DNA of 64,000 nucleotides from Acetobacter papayae JCM 25143 (GCF_000613285.1 NZ_BAIN01000005.1:1-64000); one strand, 5' to 3'. Counted from the stretch's first letter, positions 1-11,390 are shown. Made by a program: numbers and translations. The notes: generated from the sequence alone by a model not told the origin.

Positions 1-956
1 CTGCGGCGGCGGGTACCAAGCTGCCCCAAGAGCCGCGCAGGCTGCCAGCGCACTGGCGGCATTGCGCACGAGATGCGTGCCGGGTGCAGCCAGATGCACC
101 TCTACGGTATCGGGTGTCTGCCCGTGGGCAAGCTGGAGCGTAAAGTCAGAACCATCTGGCCCGGTTTGCAGGCTGGTAATCCGGGCAGCACTGTCGGCTT
201 TCAGCCCGCTGCGCCATAGCGTGGCATGGCTTTGTCCGGCGGCCTGCTCGATCAGGGCCATACCATGGGCATCGTCCGGCACGATGGCGATGGCCCCGTT
301 GGGCAGCGCGAGTAGCAGCGAGGCCTTTTCCTGAGCAATGGCGTCCAGACTACCCATATGCCCCAGATGCGCCGAGCCAATGGTGGTGATAACGGCGCAG
401 TCCGGGCGCACCAGCGTTGCCAGAGGCAGGATTTCTCCCGGATGGTTCATGCCAATTTCGCTGATGCAGAAAGCAGCGTCACGCGGCAGGCGGGCGAGGG
501 TAAGCGGCACACCCCAGTGATTGTTGTAGGAGGCCTCGGCCGCATGGGTAGGGCCGCAGTCACTCAGGCACAGGCGGAGCATGTCCTTTGTGGTCGTTTT
601 GCCTACGCTGCCGGTAACTGCCACCACACGGCCGGTAAAGCGTGCGCGTGCCGCCTGTGCCAGCGCGCGCAGGCCGTTCATGGTGTCAGGCACCAGCAAA
701 ATACGCGGGTCCGGCACGTCTGGGGCGTCATGCGCGAGAACAGCCGCGGCCCCTTTATCCAGTGCGGTGCGGATATGGGCGTGGCCATCGCTGTTATCGC
801 CCATCAGGCAATGAACAGATCGCCCGGTTGCAGGCTGCGCGTGTCGATGGACACACCGCTGATGCTGTGTACGGGAGGTTCATGCGCCGGTCCCGCCTGC
901 ATGAAGCGGCCTCCAGTCGCCTGTTCCAGTTCCTCTCGTGTCCACAGACTCGTCAT
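1..956 (-). CDS. murF: MurF, UDP-MurNAc-tripeptide:D-Ala-D-Ala ligase (3' end outside window, frameshifted)
   Basis: Cytoplasmic ATP-dependent ligase that adds D-Ala-D-Ala to UDP-MurNAc-tripeptide in peptidoglycan synthesis. The minus strand reads [12 protein letters not shown], then GDLFIA, then a stop near 809. Adding one C there (GCC-TGA back to GCC-CTG-ATG) gives GDLFIALMGDNSDGH and a long open frame with the Mur ligase P-loop GSVGKTTTKD, SYNNHWGVPL and SEIGMNH. The start ATG overlaps the murE stop as ATGA, showing translational coupling. The C-terminal domain lies beyond base 1. The break is probably a sequencing error because the gene is essential and otherwise well conserved. Confidence 0.9.
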
Positions 957-2473
957 GCCTGACCCGTTTCCTTTTTATCCGTTGGTGCGTCCGCCTGCCC
1001 TGTCAGGGCGCGGATGACGCTGGCATCATCAAAGGGCAGAACCGTGTCGCCTACGATCTGCCCCTGTTCATGGCCCTTGCCGGCCACTACCAGCACATCG
1101 CCCGGCCCGAGCAGGCTCAGGGCTTCGGCAATGGCGCTGCGACGGTCTGCGATTTCAAGCGCTTCAGGTGCGCCCGCGCGCACAGCCGCGCGAATGGAGG
1201 CCGCATTTTCCGTGCGGGGGTTATCATCGGTAATAATGGCAATATCGGCCCCGATTGCCGCTTCCTGCCCCATTAACGGGCGTTTGCCGCGATCCCTGTC
1301 CCCGCCAGCGCCAAAAACGACAACCAGCTTGCCCAGCGCATGTGGGCGCAGCGAGGTCAGTAGCCGTGCCAGTGCATCGGGGGTATGGGCGTAATCCACA
1401 TAGGCGCTAGCCCCATTGGGCAGCACGGCAGCGCGCTCCATGCGCCCGCGCACGCCCTGTAGCCGGGGCAGCAGGGCTAGCAGGACGGGCAGGGCGGCAT
1501 CGTCCTCGGCAGCGAGGGCGGTGGCCAGCAGAGCGTTATCCGCCTGAAAACGTCCGGGTAGGCCCAGTGTCAGCGTGTGGATATGCCCCGCACAGGACAG
1601 GCGCAGTTCCTGACCATGCGGCAGGGCGCGGTGTTCAAGTAGGCGCAGGGTATTACCCCGTTCACCCACAAGCCGCAGGCGCAGGGTGCGGGTGCGGGCA
1701 ATATCTTTGATAGCGTCCAGCGTGGGGCTGTCCATGTCCGCATTGGCGACAGCCAGCCGCCGGGGGGAAGAATGGAGTTCAGAAGGTGCAGCTTGGCCTG
1801 CCGGTAGGCCTCCAGCGTGCCGTGGTAATCTAGATGATCGCGCGTGAGGTTTGAAAACCCTGCCGCACTCAGGTGTAGGCCATCCAGCCGCCCTTGCTCC
1901 AGCCCGTGGGATGAGCCTCAAGGGCGACATGGTGCACACCGGCTTGTTCCAGTGTGGCCAGCGTATGGGCGAGCGTGACCGGGTCAGGCGTTGTCAGAGG
2001 CGGAAGGGTCAAACCCGTGGGGTTTGCGCCTGTCAGCCTAGCGTGCCAATGGCCGAGGCACTGAAACCCTGCAAGGTCCAGAGCTGGCGCATGAAATCCG
2101 CCGTACTGGTTTTGCCGTTGGTGCCGGTTATGGCGGCCAGATGCGCAGGCTGCGGCCCCGCAAGGGCTGTGGCCATAAGAGCCAGTGCGTGGCGGGGGTT
2201 TTCGCATTCCACGACCGGGCAGGGTGAGGTGCCCTGTGGCCATACGGTGCCGGAGGGGGCAAGAACAGCACAGGCCCCGGCCTGTACAGCGGCAGGTATG
2301 AAAGTGCGGCCATCGGCATGGGTGCCGGGCAGGGCGGCGAACAGCGTGCCGGGGCGCACGGCGCGGCTATCGGCTGTTACCGCGCTGACAGCGATGGCCT
2401 CAGGTGCTGCGCCGCAAAGGGCTGTGGATGGCAGATGGGCAGCTTCCATCAGACGGGAAAGGGGCTGGCTCAT
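953..2473 (-). CDS. murE: MurE, UDP-MurNAc-L-Ala-D-Glu:meso-DAP ligase (three frameshifts)
   Basis: Adds the third stem-peptide residue in peptidoglycan synthesis. The N-terminal third has the substrate-binding start and the P-loop [12 protein letters not shown]. The middle third has [16 protein letters not shown]. The last third carries [24 protein letters not shown] and DDNPRTE; the DNPR motif marks meso-diaminopimelate specificity. These pieces lie in different frames, switching near 2043, 1911 and 1764. Each switch is explained by one lost base (for example GGCCTG read as GGCTG). Reconstructed length is about 507 residues, normal for the family. The start overlaps the ftsI stop (ATGA) and the stop overlaps the murF start. 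Confidence 0.92.
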
Positions 2474-4505
2474 TCGTCCATCTTTTCCAGAGAGGCCTTG
2501 CGCCGCTCGGCCACAAGGTGCTTGCGGGCCGCAGCCGTGTTCTGATCTTGCGCTGTGGGCAACTCACGCGATTTATGTGCCGTATTTTCCAACAGGCGCG
2601 GGTCTCCGGGGTCGTTCCCAGGCCCCAGAGGGCGCACGCCGCGTGGTACGGCAGGCTGCATGGAAATGGCCAACTGGGCATCTATCTGGCGGCATGCTCG
2701 GTATCAGGAAAAATCTGGAGCATGGGGCCAATGCGCGAGACAATATGCGAAACCGTGGGGGCGGCATTCCAGCCGGCTGTTGTCCAGCCATGGGTCTGGG
2801 GTGTGGCCTGCGGACTGTCGAGCATGACATAGACCGCGTAATGCGGCGCGTTCATAGGAAAAATACCCGTAAACGCTGAAATATTCACATGTTTGAGGTA
2901 GCCGCCATGCGGGCCGATTTTTTCAGCCGTGCCGGTTTTGCCGCCCACGAAATACCCCGGAGATTCCGCCGTGCGGCCCGTACCCTGCGTAACATCAAGC
3001 CGCAGAATGCGCCGCAGCAGGGCTGAAACCTCGGGCGACATCACGCGTGGCCCCTGTGGTTCGGCCGGTGTGTCGCTATCGGTTGTAGCGGCCTGTGCTA
3101 CGGAGGGTTGTAGCGGGGTGGCTACTGTCGCCAGTCCATCCTGCGGGGGGGCTGTCTGCTCGCTATTACGGCTTTCGGCATCCAGCAGGGTGGGGGAGAC
3201 GAGAATGCCGCCGTTAACCGTTGCCGCCGTGCCGCGCACGATCGCCAGCGGAGGTTCGGCCACGCCATGCCCGAACCCTACTGTCATGGTGGTGGCGAGG
3301 CCCCATTGGTGCGGTACAAGCGGGTGGGCGGCTTCAGGCAGTTCTACCGGCACGGGTGCGAAAAACCCCATATCGCGCAGCCATTCGGCCTGACGTTTGC
3401 CCCCTACATCCAGTGCGATATGAGCTGCCGCCGGGTTGGAGGAGTAAGCCATGACCTCGGGCAGCGTCAGCCACGGCGAGAAATGGTCGTTCTTCATATC
3501 GCGGATGGTGAACCGGCCGATTTTGAGCGGTACGGAAGAAAAACGGTCCCAGACATGGATAGTGCCGGTGGCCAGCCCCATGGCGGCGGTCTGGAGCTTG
3601 AAAGTGGAGCCGGGCTCATACAGCCCCGTGACAGCACGGTTAAAGCGCTCGTCGTTAGTGGCGTGGGCAAAGGCGTTGGCATCGTAGTCGGGCAGGCTGA
3701 CCATGGCGATAATTTCACCCGTGCGGACATCCATGACAATGCCGCACGCGCCGATGGCCTGATATGTCTGCATGGCTGTTGCCACTTCTTCACGCACGGC
3801 GGACTGGATGCGGATATCCAGAGACAGGCGCAGGGGGCGACGGTCTGAGAGCAGGCGGGAGTCAAAATGTCGCTCCACGCCAGCAATGCCGTGATCATCA
3901 ATATCCACGGCACCCAGAATCTGGGCGGCCATGCGGCCTAGCGGATAGTGCCGCTGTTCGCCCGGTTCAAAGTAAATACCCGGAATACCGAGGTTGTTGA
4001 TGGCCAGTTCCTGCTGGGGCGAAATATTGCGTGCGATATAGACAAACTGCTTGGGCGAGGCGAGCTTGCGGGCCGTTTCTTCCTCGTTCATCGCAGGCAG
4101 AATGCGATGGAGCCTGCTGGCGATATCGGCGGGGTCGATCAGTTCCTGCGGGTTGGCATAAACTTGGGCCACGGGCAGGGAGAGCGCCAGTGTCTGCCCG
4201 TTACGGTCCATGATAGGGGCACGGTGCACCTGTGGCAGGGAGAAATCTCCAGCAAGGGCGCCACGGGGGTCAACCTTGGGGATTTCGGGTACCTGTGGTG
4301 CAATCTGACGTTTTTCCGGTGCCATGGGCCGGATGATGGTTGCAAGCGTGAGCTTGCCCGCCACTACGGTAAACAGAAAGCAGAAAATGCTGGCCGCCCC
4401 CAGAAGCCGGGCGTGCATCTGTTCCCTGCGGGCCTGCGCGCGCAGGGTGTCTCCTGGTGTGCCTACCGGTCTCGCGCTGTTGGGCTCATGGGGCGGCGGC
4501 TTCAT
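2470..4505 (-). CDS. ftsI: FtsI / PBP3, septal peptidoglycan transpeptidase (one frameshift near the C-terminus)
   Basis: Class B penicillin-binding protein that cross-links septal peptidoglycan. It has one N-terminal membrane helix (about residues 34-56), a PBP dimerisation domain, and a transpeptidase domain with all three active-site motifs: the serine motif STFK (in GLYEPGSTFKLQ), SSN, and KTGTAE. The frame hits a stop at 2682. One extra C near 2688 (GCCGCC-C-AG) continues it through a proline-rich tail ending KASLEKMDE, whose stop overlaps the murE start as ATGA. That overlap supports the longer form of about 678 residues. Part of the mraZ-rsmH-ftsL-ftsI-murE-murF cluster. Confidence 0.93.
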
Positions 4506-4551
4506 GGCAGGCGGAAAATACTTTCGGTTCGAGGAACATCAGCAGGTCAGG

Positions 4552-5517
4552 TCAGTTCGTGACAGGGACGGGCGGAGGCAGGCTGTCGCCCCCACGCCCC
4601 AGCAGAGACCCCCCCATATATCCCGAACTGGCCCGGGCTTCCATATAGCCGCCACCTGATGTCGCAGCCCGGTGCAGATGCGGATGCCATGAGGCAACAG
4701 TAGCGGGCAGCGGATGGCGGATGGGTGAGGGTTCATCCGTTGTGGTGCTGCGGGCCGCAACCACGCGGGTCGGGGCTGCGGGGGGAGCATGGATGCGGGG
4801 TTTTACATCCATATCAGCCTGTTCCGCCGCTTCCGCCCGTACTGTGGCATGGGGTGTTTCAACTGGCTGCGTATGGTGCGTGCCAGCGGCCTGAATGGCA
4901 GCCAGCAGGGACGATCCGTTACCTGCGTCAGCCACGCGCACTCGGGCGGTTGGTGTGGGTGCTACAGGGGTAGCACTGACATGCAGCACGGGGGCTGGAG
5001 CCGGGTGGCTGACCGGTGCGGCACTGGCTACGGTCATGACCGGGCGCTCAGGCACGGGCCGTGCTGCCGGAATAACGGCCGGTGAGGCGCTGCTGGCTAC
5101 GCTCACACGCTCGGGCTGAACATGCTGGACTGCGCTGCTGGGCTGTACGGGGGGGAGCGCACGCGGCTGGCTGGCTGGTGTATCCGCCATGGCAACAGGG
5201 GTGGGCGCTGCTTCGTTTTCCTTGAGCGGTGCGGGCAGGCGGTTGCTCAGATCCGCCATACGGACAAACTGCGTTGGCTCCATGATGCGCAGATACGCGG
5301 CATGGTGCGCGGCAAGCGCTGTCAGCCGTTCAGGCTGGTTTTCCAGCGTCCATTCCGTGCGGAGCATGGCTGTCTGGGCGCGCACATGCTCGGTTTCATG
5401 AACGATCCCGGCAATCTTCTGGTCCAGCAGGGTTGTCTGATGCTTCTTGGCGTACAGGAAGAACCCCGAAGAGATCGCAAGAACGGCACAGCAGCAGGTA
5501 AAGGGGCGGGGTAGCAT
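4552..5517 (-). CDS. ftsL: FtsL-like cell division protein, extended
   Basis: 321 residues, between rsmH and ftsI where ftsL normally lies. Residues 8-24 form a short hydrophobic membrane segment, followed by a coiled-coil-like stretch (HQTTLLDQKIAGIVHETEH) with the NQPERLTALA motif seen in alphaproteobacterial FtsL. The remaining roughly 200 residues are Pro/Ala/Val-rich and look disordered, which is long for FtsL (about 100-120 residues in enterics). FtsL acts with FtsB/FtsQ to activate FtsW-FtsI at the septum. The start is 5 bases past the rsmH stop. No frameshift seen. The role is inferred from position and N-terminal architecture; the tail has no assignable function. Confidence 0.75.
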   Translation of the reverse strand: MLPRPFTCCCAVLAISSGFFLYAKKHQTTLLDQKIAGIVHETEHVRAQTAMLRTEWTLENQPERLTALAAHHAAYLRIMEPTQFVRMADLSNRLPAPLKENEAAPTPVAMADTPASQPRALPPVQPSSAVQHVQPERVSVASSASPAVIPAARPVPERPVMTVASAAPVSHPAPAPVLHVSATPVAPTPTARVRVADAGNGSSLLAAIQAAGTHHTQPVETPHATVRAEAAEQADMDVKPRIHAPPAAPTRVVAARSTTTDEPSPIRHPLPATVASWHPHLHRAATSGGGYMEARASSGYMGGSLLGRGGDSLPPPVPVTN

Positions 5518-5521
5518 GGGA

Positions 5522-6538
5522 TCAGCTCTCTACGACCGAAGATGGCGCGGTGTCTGGCCGCCTGATAAGCGCACGCAGCCGGGCGCTGCGTGCGCGGGGG
5601 TTGATGCGGCATTCCGTATCGCCGGGACGAACGGCCTTGCCTGTCAGGGTTTTGAATGCGGATTCGGTGCCGTGGCTCATGGCAGCGCGCGGGTCATGAC
5701 GGGAGAAAGACACATCGCGCCCGGTCGCACGCTGGAAGGCCCGCTTGACCAGTCGGTCTTCCAGTGAATGGAAGGACACCACAACCAGACGGCCGCCGGG
5801 GGCCAGAAGCTCCAGAGCCTGTGTCAGCCCGCGTTCGATCTCGCCCAGCTCGTCGTTAACGGCGATGCGCAGGCCTTGGAATGTGCGGGTTGCACCATCC
5901 AGCCCCGAGCGGTCATGCGGCACGGTGGCGCGCACAAGCTCCGCCAGTTGCAGCGTGGTGGTAAACGCTTCCTGCGCACGGGCGGTGACTATCGCCCGGG
6001 CCACACGGCGGGCGTGCCGTTCCTCACCATAGAAATGGATGATATCGGCCAGTTCCTGCTCGGTGGCCGTATTGACCAGATCGGCAGCGCTTCGTCCGGA
6101 TTTTTCCATGCGCATGTCAAGCGGGCCGTTATGCCGGAACGAGAACCCGCGTTCGGCTTCATCAATCTGGAAGGACGACACCCCCAGATCCATGACAATG
6201 CCGTTGAAAGCCGGAGCCTGTGCGGCCTGCGCCAGAGCGGCCATACCGCCAAAACCACCATGCAGCATATGCAGGCGTTCACCCTGTCCGTGGTTTTCCA
6301 GTGCCGTGCGCAGGGCATTGCCACGGGCGATGGCGTCCGGGTCGCGGTCGATGGCCCACAGGGAGCAGGCGGCAGCACCCAGAATGGCGCGGGTATAACC
6401 ACCGCCACCAAAAGTGCAGTCCAGCATGGCCTCGCCATCAGCAGGGGCCAGATACTCCAGCACTTCCGCCAGCATGACGGGTATATGCCCAGCCTGTGGC
6501 AGCAGGGTTGCGGCCAGCGTGGGAGAGGTAGCGTTCAT
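5522..6538 (-). CDS. rsmH: RsmH (MraW), 16S rRNA m4C1402 methyltransferase
   Basis: 338 residues, intact. It starts near [14 protein letters not shown], the family signature, followed by the SAM-binding loop [14 protein letters not shown] and [19 protein letters not shown] and [15 protein letters not shown] follow, then [14 protein letters not shown] near the C-terminus. It N4-methylates C1402 in the ribosomal decoding centre. Its start overlaps the mraZ stop as ATGA, placing it second in the division/cell-wall operon. Confidence 0.97.
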   Translation of the reverse strand: MNATSPTLAATLLPQAGHIPVMLAEVLEYLAPADGEAMLDCTFGGGGYTRAILGAAACSLWAIDRDPDAIARGNALRTALENHGQGERLHMLHGGFGGMAALAQAAQAPAFNGIVMDLGVSSFQIDEAERGFSFRHNGPLDMRMEKSGRSAADLVNTATEQELADIIHFYGEERHARRVARAIVTARAQEAFTTTLQLAELVRATVPHDRSGLDGATRTFQGLRIAVNDELGEIERGLTQALELLAPGGRLVVVSFHSLEDRLVKRAFQRATGRDVSFSRHDPRAAMSHGTESAFKTLTGKAVRPGDTECRINPRARSARLRALIRRPDTAPSSVVES

Positions 6539-7026
6539 GCTGCGCCTTCTCCCCGCCCAGCAGTGCCATTGCCAGCAGCCGGAATGCTGACGCGGCGCGA
6601 TTTCTGGCGGGCATCGGCACGGCGCTGACGGGCGGCCTCGGGCTCCCAGATCTGAAAAATACGGCCTAGCCCCATGAAAGATACCATGGGGCTGTTTTCC
6701 AGCCCCGCATGCTCACGCAGGAAATCGGGCAGGATAATCCGTCCTTCACGGTCAGGGTCCATGGGGTAGGCATCGGCGTACAGGGCGGCGGCGAGGTCGT
6801 CATGTTCATCGGAGAACATGTCCAGCCGGTCGAGCGGTTCTGTCAGCCGGGAAAAAGCCGTGGCGGGCCATGCCTCGATGCAGGGCAGGGTGTGTGACGG
6901 GCGGAGAATCATCAATGCATTGCCCTCCGTCAGTTGGTTTCTGAGAACGGTGCGGAACCCGGCAGGAATCGAGACGCGTCCCTTGGCGTCAAACCGATTC
7001 TCATGCGTGCCGAGAAAGACGCCCAC
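6535..7026 (-). CDS. mraZ: MraZ, transcriptional regulator of the division/cell-wall cluster
   Basis: DNA-binding regulator and first gene of the cluster. The protein has two AbrB-like halves: [14 protein letters not shown] early and [15 protein letters not shown] in the second half, both typical of MraZ. I chose GTG at 7026 ([12 protein letters not shown]) because it gives the family-length N-terminus and has a GAGGAAGG ribosome site about 13 bases upstream. An in-frame ATG at 7098 would add 24 residues without family similarity. The Arg/Ala-rich tail after about residue 140 is poorly conserved. Likely autoregulated through the TGGGA repeats at 7115-7139. Confidence 0.93.
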   Translation of the reverse strand: MGVFLGTHENRFDAKGRVSIPAGFRTVLRNQLTEGNALMILRPSHTLPCIEAWPATAFSRLTEPLDRLDMFSDEHDDLAAALYADAYPMDPDREGRIILPDFLREHAGLENSPMVSFMGLGRIFQIWEPEAARQRRADARQKSRRVSIPAAGNGTAGRGEGAA

Positions 7027-7114
7027 AGCGATCAGAAATCCTTCCTCACCAATAACTTCCGGGCCTGTGTCGTGGGACATGCAGGGCGGATGAGCCACAC
7101 CTTATGGCCCTGTG

Positions 7115-7139
7115 TGGGATAGCATGGGACAGCGTGGGA
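7115..7139 (-). promoter_or_regulatory. MraZ box: three TGGGA repeats at 10-bp spacing
   Basis: On the plus strand TGGGA occurs at 7115, 7125 and 7135, each separated by exactly 5 bases, upstream of mraZ. Known MraZ targets in enterobacteria are three TGGGN repeats with 5-base spacers ahead of mraZ. Function here is inferred from that match and the position. Confidence 0.75.
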
Positions 7140-7332
7140 AGTAAATCAAAAAGGAAGAAAAAACACCGGAAAACAGCCGTTTATTAAGTATTGTTAGTCT
7201 GATTTTCCGGACTGTCAGGTAATGTGTTCAAAAAGAGGCCGCGCGTATTCCATGCGTGCACGTTCATGCTCTGTTCAGTTTTGTGGGGAGGGCTGGCGCG
7301 CGGTATCGGGCGCTGTCGGAAAAAATGAAAAT

Positions 7333-7741
<409 letters not shown>

Positions 7742-7747
7742 CCGCGC

Positions 7748-7776
7748 ACCCTGCGGCGGCAAGCAGCGCAGGTCAA
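7748..7776 (-). promoter_or_regulatory. Candidate rnpB promoter
   Basis: TTGACC (7776-7771), a 17-base spacer and CAGGGT (7753-7748) on the minus strand, with transcription expected about 7 bases on, exactly at the rnpB 5' end. The -35 is good; the -10 is weak, as is common in alphaproteobacteria. Confidence 0.45.
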
Positions 7777-7829
7777 GGGGGCAGGCACGGGATACTGGTT
7801 TTTGCCTGAAAAAACGTTAGGCTCTGCAT

Positions 7830-8917
7830 ATGTCCGAGTTGCAGCAAACCTCCGAACCCGTGTCCGGTGTGTCTTCGGCCACTCCGGTATTGGTGCCTCC
7901 GCCCGTGCGGCCCAATCTGGCCTCGCGCCTTCTGCTCCACTGGCTGGCATGGCGAAAACACCGCCGTGCGCAGGCCGCGAAAAATCACCGTCCCGCAGCC
8001 AGCGCAAGCACGGTGGCGCGGGACAGTGCCGCGCATCAAGATGTGCAGGCGCATTTTCTTCAGGCCCTGCGCCGGGGCATGGATACGCCCTCTTTTCCCA
8101 CGGCCTTGTCCTCACTCCCGCTACGCAGGGTGGTGGCGCTGAGCGTGCCGGGGGCGGAGGGGGATTTGCCTGCGCGCCTTTTTATCCCGCGTGGCCGCGT
8201 GCGGGGGGCTGTGCTGTACCTGCATGGCGGCGGGTTTGTGCATTGTGGCCTCAACTCGCATCACGGCATGTGCTGCCGTCTCGCACGCGCATCGGGGGCG
8301 GCCGTTCTGCTGGTGGATTACCGGCTGGCTCCTGAGCACCGTTTTCCTGCGGCGGTAGAGGATTCTCTGGCAGCCCTGCGCTGGCTGGCGGCTCTTTCCG
8401 CTCGATACTGGGGTGGTGGTGTGGCCGTGGCGGGGGATAGTGCAGGGGGAATCTGGCGGCTGTTGTGGCGCAGGAGGCCCGTAACGGGGCTGCACCACAG
8501 CCGGTCATGCAGCTTTTGTATTACCCGACCTTGTATGGTCGGCGGCTGTTTCCCTCACATCAGACCTATGGCAGCGGATATTTTCTCTCTCGCAGGTCCA
8601 TGGAATGGTATGCGGATCAGTATATCAGCGCCGAGCCAGACTGGGATGATACGCGCTTCGCCCCCGGAGAGCACCCAGACCTGTCCGGTCTGCCTCCCGC
8701 TGTCATTATCACGGCTGAATGTGATCCGCTGCGTGATGAAGGGGCAGCCTATGCACAGGCGCTCAGTCAGGTCGGGGGGCGGGTGTTCTACCGCTGTTAC
8801 CCCGGCGCGCTGCATGCGTTCTTAAATTTTTACGCCTTCATGCCTTACGGCAAGGCGGCTTTGCGCTTGGGAGGCAAAGCCCTGCGGCGCGCATTCAGGC
8901 CGCAGGAAAGGCGATAA
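7830..8917 (+). CDS. Alpha/beta hydrolase, hormone-sensitive-lipase (family IV) esterase (one frameshift)
   Basis: Likely carboxylesterase/lipase; natural substrate unknown. It shows the HSL oxyanion motif HGGGF, the family DYRLAPEHRFPAA and the nucleophile elbow GDSAGG. After GDSAGG the frame breaks near 8450. The continuation in another frame (AAVVAQEARNGAAPQP to the end) contains AECDPLRDEG with the acid Asp and ALHAF with the catalytic His. Reconstructed length is about 362 residues. The N-terminal 70 residues are Pro/Ser/Arg-rich with no clear signal peptide. Monocistronic and divergent from rnpB. Confidence 0.85.
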
Positions 8918-8918
8918 A

Positions 8919-9422
8919 CTAGGGAATGGGGTGGAACTGCCCCGGAGAGTTCTGGTCAGACATGACGGTGCGCTCCATCCGGTTGACCTGCAGAGTGAAC
9001 AGCTTTGGCAGTTCACCCTTAGGGCCGGGGCAGGAGCCCGAATGTTTTTCCATCACATCCATCCGCGAGGCGGTGGGGGCGTCATTCCCGTTGACGATGA
9101 ACAGCAGGCACTCCGGCCGGTCATGCGTCATGCCGTTATGGGTAACCACAAGCCGCAGGTGGCGGATCAGTGCTGTGTCGTCAAACCAGCTTTCGGGGCG
9201 GAAAGTATAGCGGTCTACTACCCGGTCCATCAGGCCGCTTTTGCTCAGCCCGATCATGAGCAGGGCGAGCGGCAGCACAAAGGCAATCCGCCGCAGGGCA
9301 TGCTGGCGCAGCGTGCGTTTGGCTGTAGGTCCGTTCGATCTGTTTGGTAGCAGTTTACCGAGGAATTTTCGCCAGTCCGGACCAGTGGGAGGCGTGGTAT
9401 TTGCGGGGGGAGGAGTGGTCAT
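8919..9422 (-). CDS. Uncharacterised single-pass membrane protein, coupled to zwf
   Basis: About 167 residues. After a Pro/Thr-rich cytoplasmic start and basic stretch (KRTLRQHALRR) there is one membrane helix (AFVLPLALLMIGLSK), then a 110-residue probably periplasmic domain with two cysteines (ECLLF and GSCPG). I recognise no family. ATG at 9422 is chosen because it overlaps the zwf stop as ATGA, indicating coupling to glucose-6-phosphate dehydrogenase. Ends 2 bases from the esterase stop, convergent. Confidence 0.7.
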   Translation of the reverse strand: MTTPPPANTTPPTGPDWRKFLGKLLPNRSNGPTAKRTLRQHALRRIAFVLPLALLMIGLSKSGLMDRVVDRYTFRPESWFDDTALIRHLRLVVTHNGMTHDRPECLLFIVNGNDAPTASRMDVMEKHSGSCPGPKGELPKLFTLQVNRMERTVMSDQNSPGQFHPIP

Positions 9423-10890
9423 GTCAGCATATCCTCGTGCCATAGGGCGCCATCACGCGCCAGCAGCGCGCGGGTGGAGGGAGGCCCCCAGCCGCCTGCT
9501 GCGTAGGGTTCAAGGGGGGTGAGGCCCTGCCGCCAGGTTTCAAGGATTGGTTCTACCCATTTCCAAGAGGCCTCGACCTCATCGCGGCGGATAAACAGTG
9601 CGGGGTCACCCCGCACGGCATCTAGCAGAAGGCGCTCGTAAGAATCCTGATACGAGATGGAAAACTCATGCTCGTAAGACATGGCAAGCGTTGCATTGCG
9701 AACGCGCAGGCCCCCGGCACCGGGGTCGCGTACGCCTAGAACCAGTGCAAGTTCTCCGTGCGGGTCGATACGGATAACCAGCCTGCCGGAGGATGGCATG
9801 TTGGTGAAAATCGGCCAAGGCTGCGGGCGGAACTGAATAACAATTTCCGTCGTTTTGGTGGCCAGCCGCTTGCCGGTACGCAGATAAAAAGGCGTGTTGC
9901 CCCAGCGTGCTGTGCGGATTTTCGTGCGGATAGCCACAAAGCTTTCCGTATTGCTGGCCCGCCCCGTATCGAGATCCTGCACGTAACCGGGCACATCCTG
10001 CCCTTTTAGCCGCCCTGCCGTGTATTGCCCGCGAATGACGTTCTGGCGCACCATATCCGGCGTCATAGGACGCAGGGCGTTCAGAACCTTGAGCTTTTCA
10101 TTGCGCAGGTCATCCGCCCGGAGGGAGGCCGGGGCGTCCATCGCCACCATGCAGAGCACCTGAAGCAGGTGGTTCTGCACCATGTCGCGCAGGGCACCTG
10201 CCTCGTCGTAATAGCCGCCACGCCCGCCAATGCCCACGGTTTCGGCTGCCGTGATCTGCACATGTTCAATGGCCTCGGCCGACCAGAGCTTTTCCAGCAC
10301 CGGTTGGCAAAACGCAGGGCCAGAATATTCTGCACGCCCTCTTTGCCAAGGTAATGATCGATCCGGTAAATCGATTCTTCAGGGAAGAAACGTCCTACGC
10401 CGCTATTGACCTCGAGCGCGGTGGCAAGGCTGGTGCCAATGGGTTTTTCCAGCACCACGCGGGCATGCGGGCTGATCAGGTTCTGGGCTGCCAGTGCAGT
10501 GCAGATCTGGGCATAGAGCGAGGGGGCTGTGGCCAGATAGAAGACGCGTATCCGCTCAGGGTCGGGCAGGGCATCATGCAGGCTTTGCCAGTCTGCCTCG
10601 GGGGCTGTTACGTCTAGCTGAACATAATGCAGCAGGCCGGTAAAGCTGTGGAGCAGTTCCTGATCCGCCGTCATGTCAGGGGCGAATTTGTGAAGCTGGT
10701 CGAGAATATACGCCCTAAATGTCTCGGTGGTGTAATCCGAGCGGGCAACGCAGATCAGGCGCACATCCTGCCCGAACTCCCCGGCATGGAACCGGCGCAG
10801 GAAGGCAGGCAGCAGCTTGCGGCGTGTCAGGTCACCGGTTGCGCCGAAAATGACGTAATCGAAGGGTTCCGTGCGGTTGACGAGCGCCAT
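9419..10890 (-). CDS. zwf: Glucose-6-phosphate 1-dehydrogenase (one frameshift)
   Basis: First enzyme of the oxidative pentose phosphate pathway: glucose-6-phosphate + NAD(P)+ to 6-phosphogluconolactone. It begins MALVNRTEPFDYVIFGATGDL with the nucleotide-binding GATGDLTRRKL, then VVLEKPIG and the active-site signature RIDHYLGKEGVQN. After FAN the frame breaks near 10303; one extra C (AACCCGGTG) continues to PVLEKLWS. The C-terminal part carries GGYYDEAGALRDMVQNH, FYLRTGKRL and the family ending. About 490 residues. ATG 10890 is chosen over the longer reading because similarity begins there. Confidence 0.95.
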
Positions 10891-11117
10891 AAGCAGAGTT
10901 CCGGCAGGGCAGGCGGGGTGGACCGCCGCAGAGGGGGACGGATGCTGTTCGGGAAGGAACGCGCAAAGTACTGCTGTGCTTATGGGAGAGCCATTGCCCG
11001 TTTGCAAGAGCGGCCTTGTGTGGGATCATTGACCCCATGCCCGTGCCGCGATAAGCCCGCGCCTTCGTGGCGCGTCTGTGGCGCGGAAAGACATGATGCA
11101 AACGAGAGGGCTGCTTG

Positions 11118-11390
11118 ATGGACGGCGAACATTTTTCCGGTGATGAAGATCCGGCGGCAGGGGGCATTGCAGCGGATCGGCTGCGGAGCATTATCGAACG
11201 GGTCGAGCGCCTGGAAGAAGAGCGCAAGGCGCTCGCGGGCGATATCAAGGATATTTTTACAGAAGCCAAATCCGCAGGGTTTGATGTAAAGGTCATTCGT
11301 CAGATCATCCGCATTCGCAGGCAGGAGCCAGCGGAAGTGGAAGAACAGGAAACGCTTCTGGATATCTATCGTCGCGCGCTGGGTATGTAA
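11118..11390 (+). CDS. gapR: GapR-like nucleoid-associated protein (DUF2312)
   Basis: 90 residues. Family features are AADRLRSIIERVERLEEE, KALAGDIKDIFTEAKSAGFD and VKVIRQIIRIRR, a largely helical basic protein. In Caulobacter, GapR clamps overtwisted DNA ahead of replication and transcription and stimulates topoisomerases. The N-terminal 20 residues are acidic. ATG 11118 directly follows an alternative TTG. The next gene starts 28 bases downstream on the same strand. Confidence 0.88.
   Translation: MDGEHFSGDEDPAAGGIAADRLRSIIERVERLEEERKALAGDIKDIFTEAKSAGFDVKVIRQIIRIRRQEPAEVEEQETLLDIYRRALGM

Noticed and set aside
953-2473. murE as a decaying pseudogene
   Set aside because: Three one-base losses restore a complete enzyme with all motifs; it is essential and sits in an intact operon, so sequence error is more likely.
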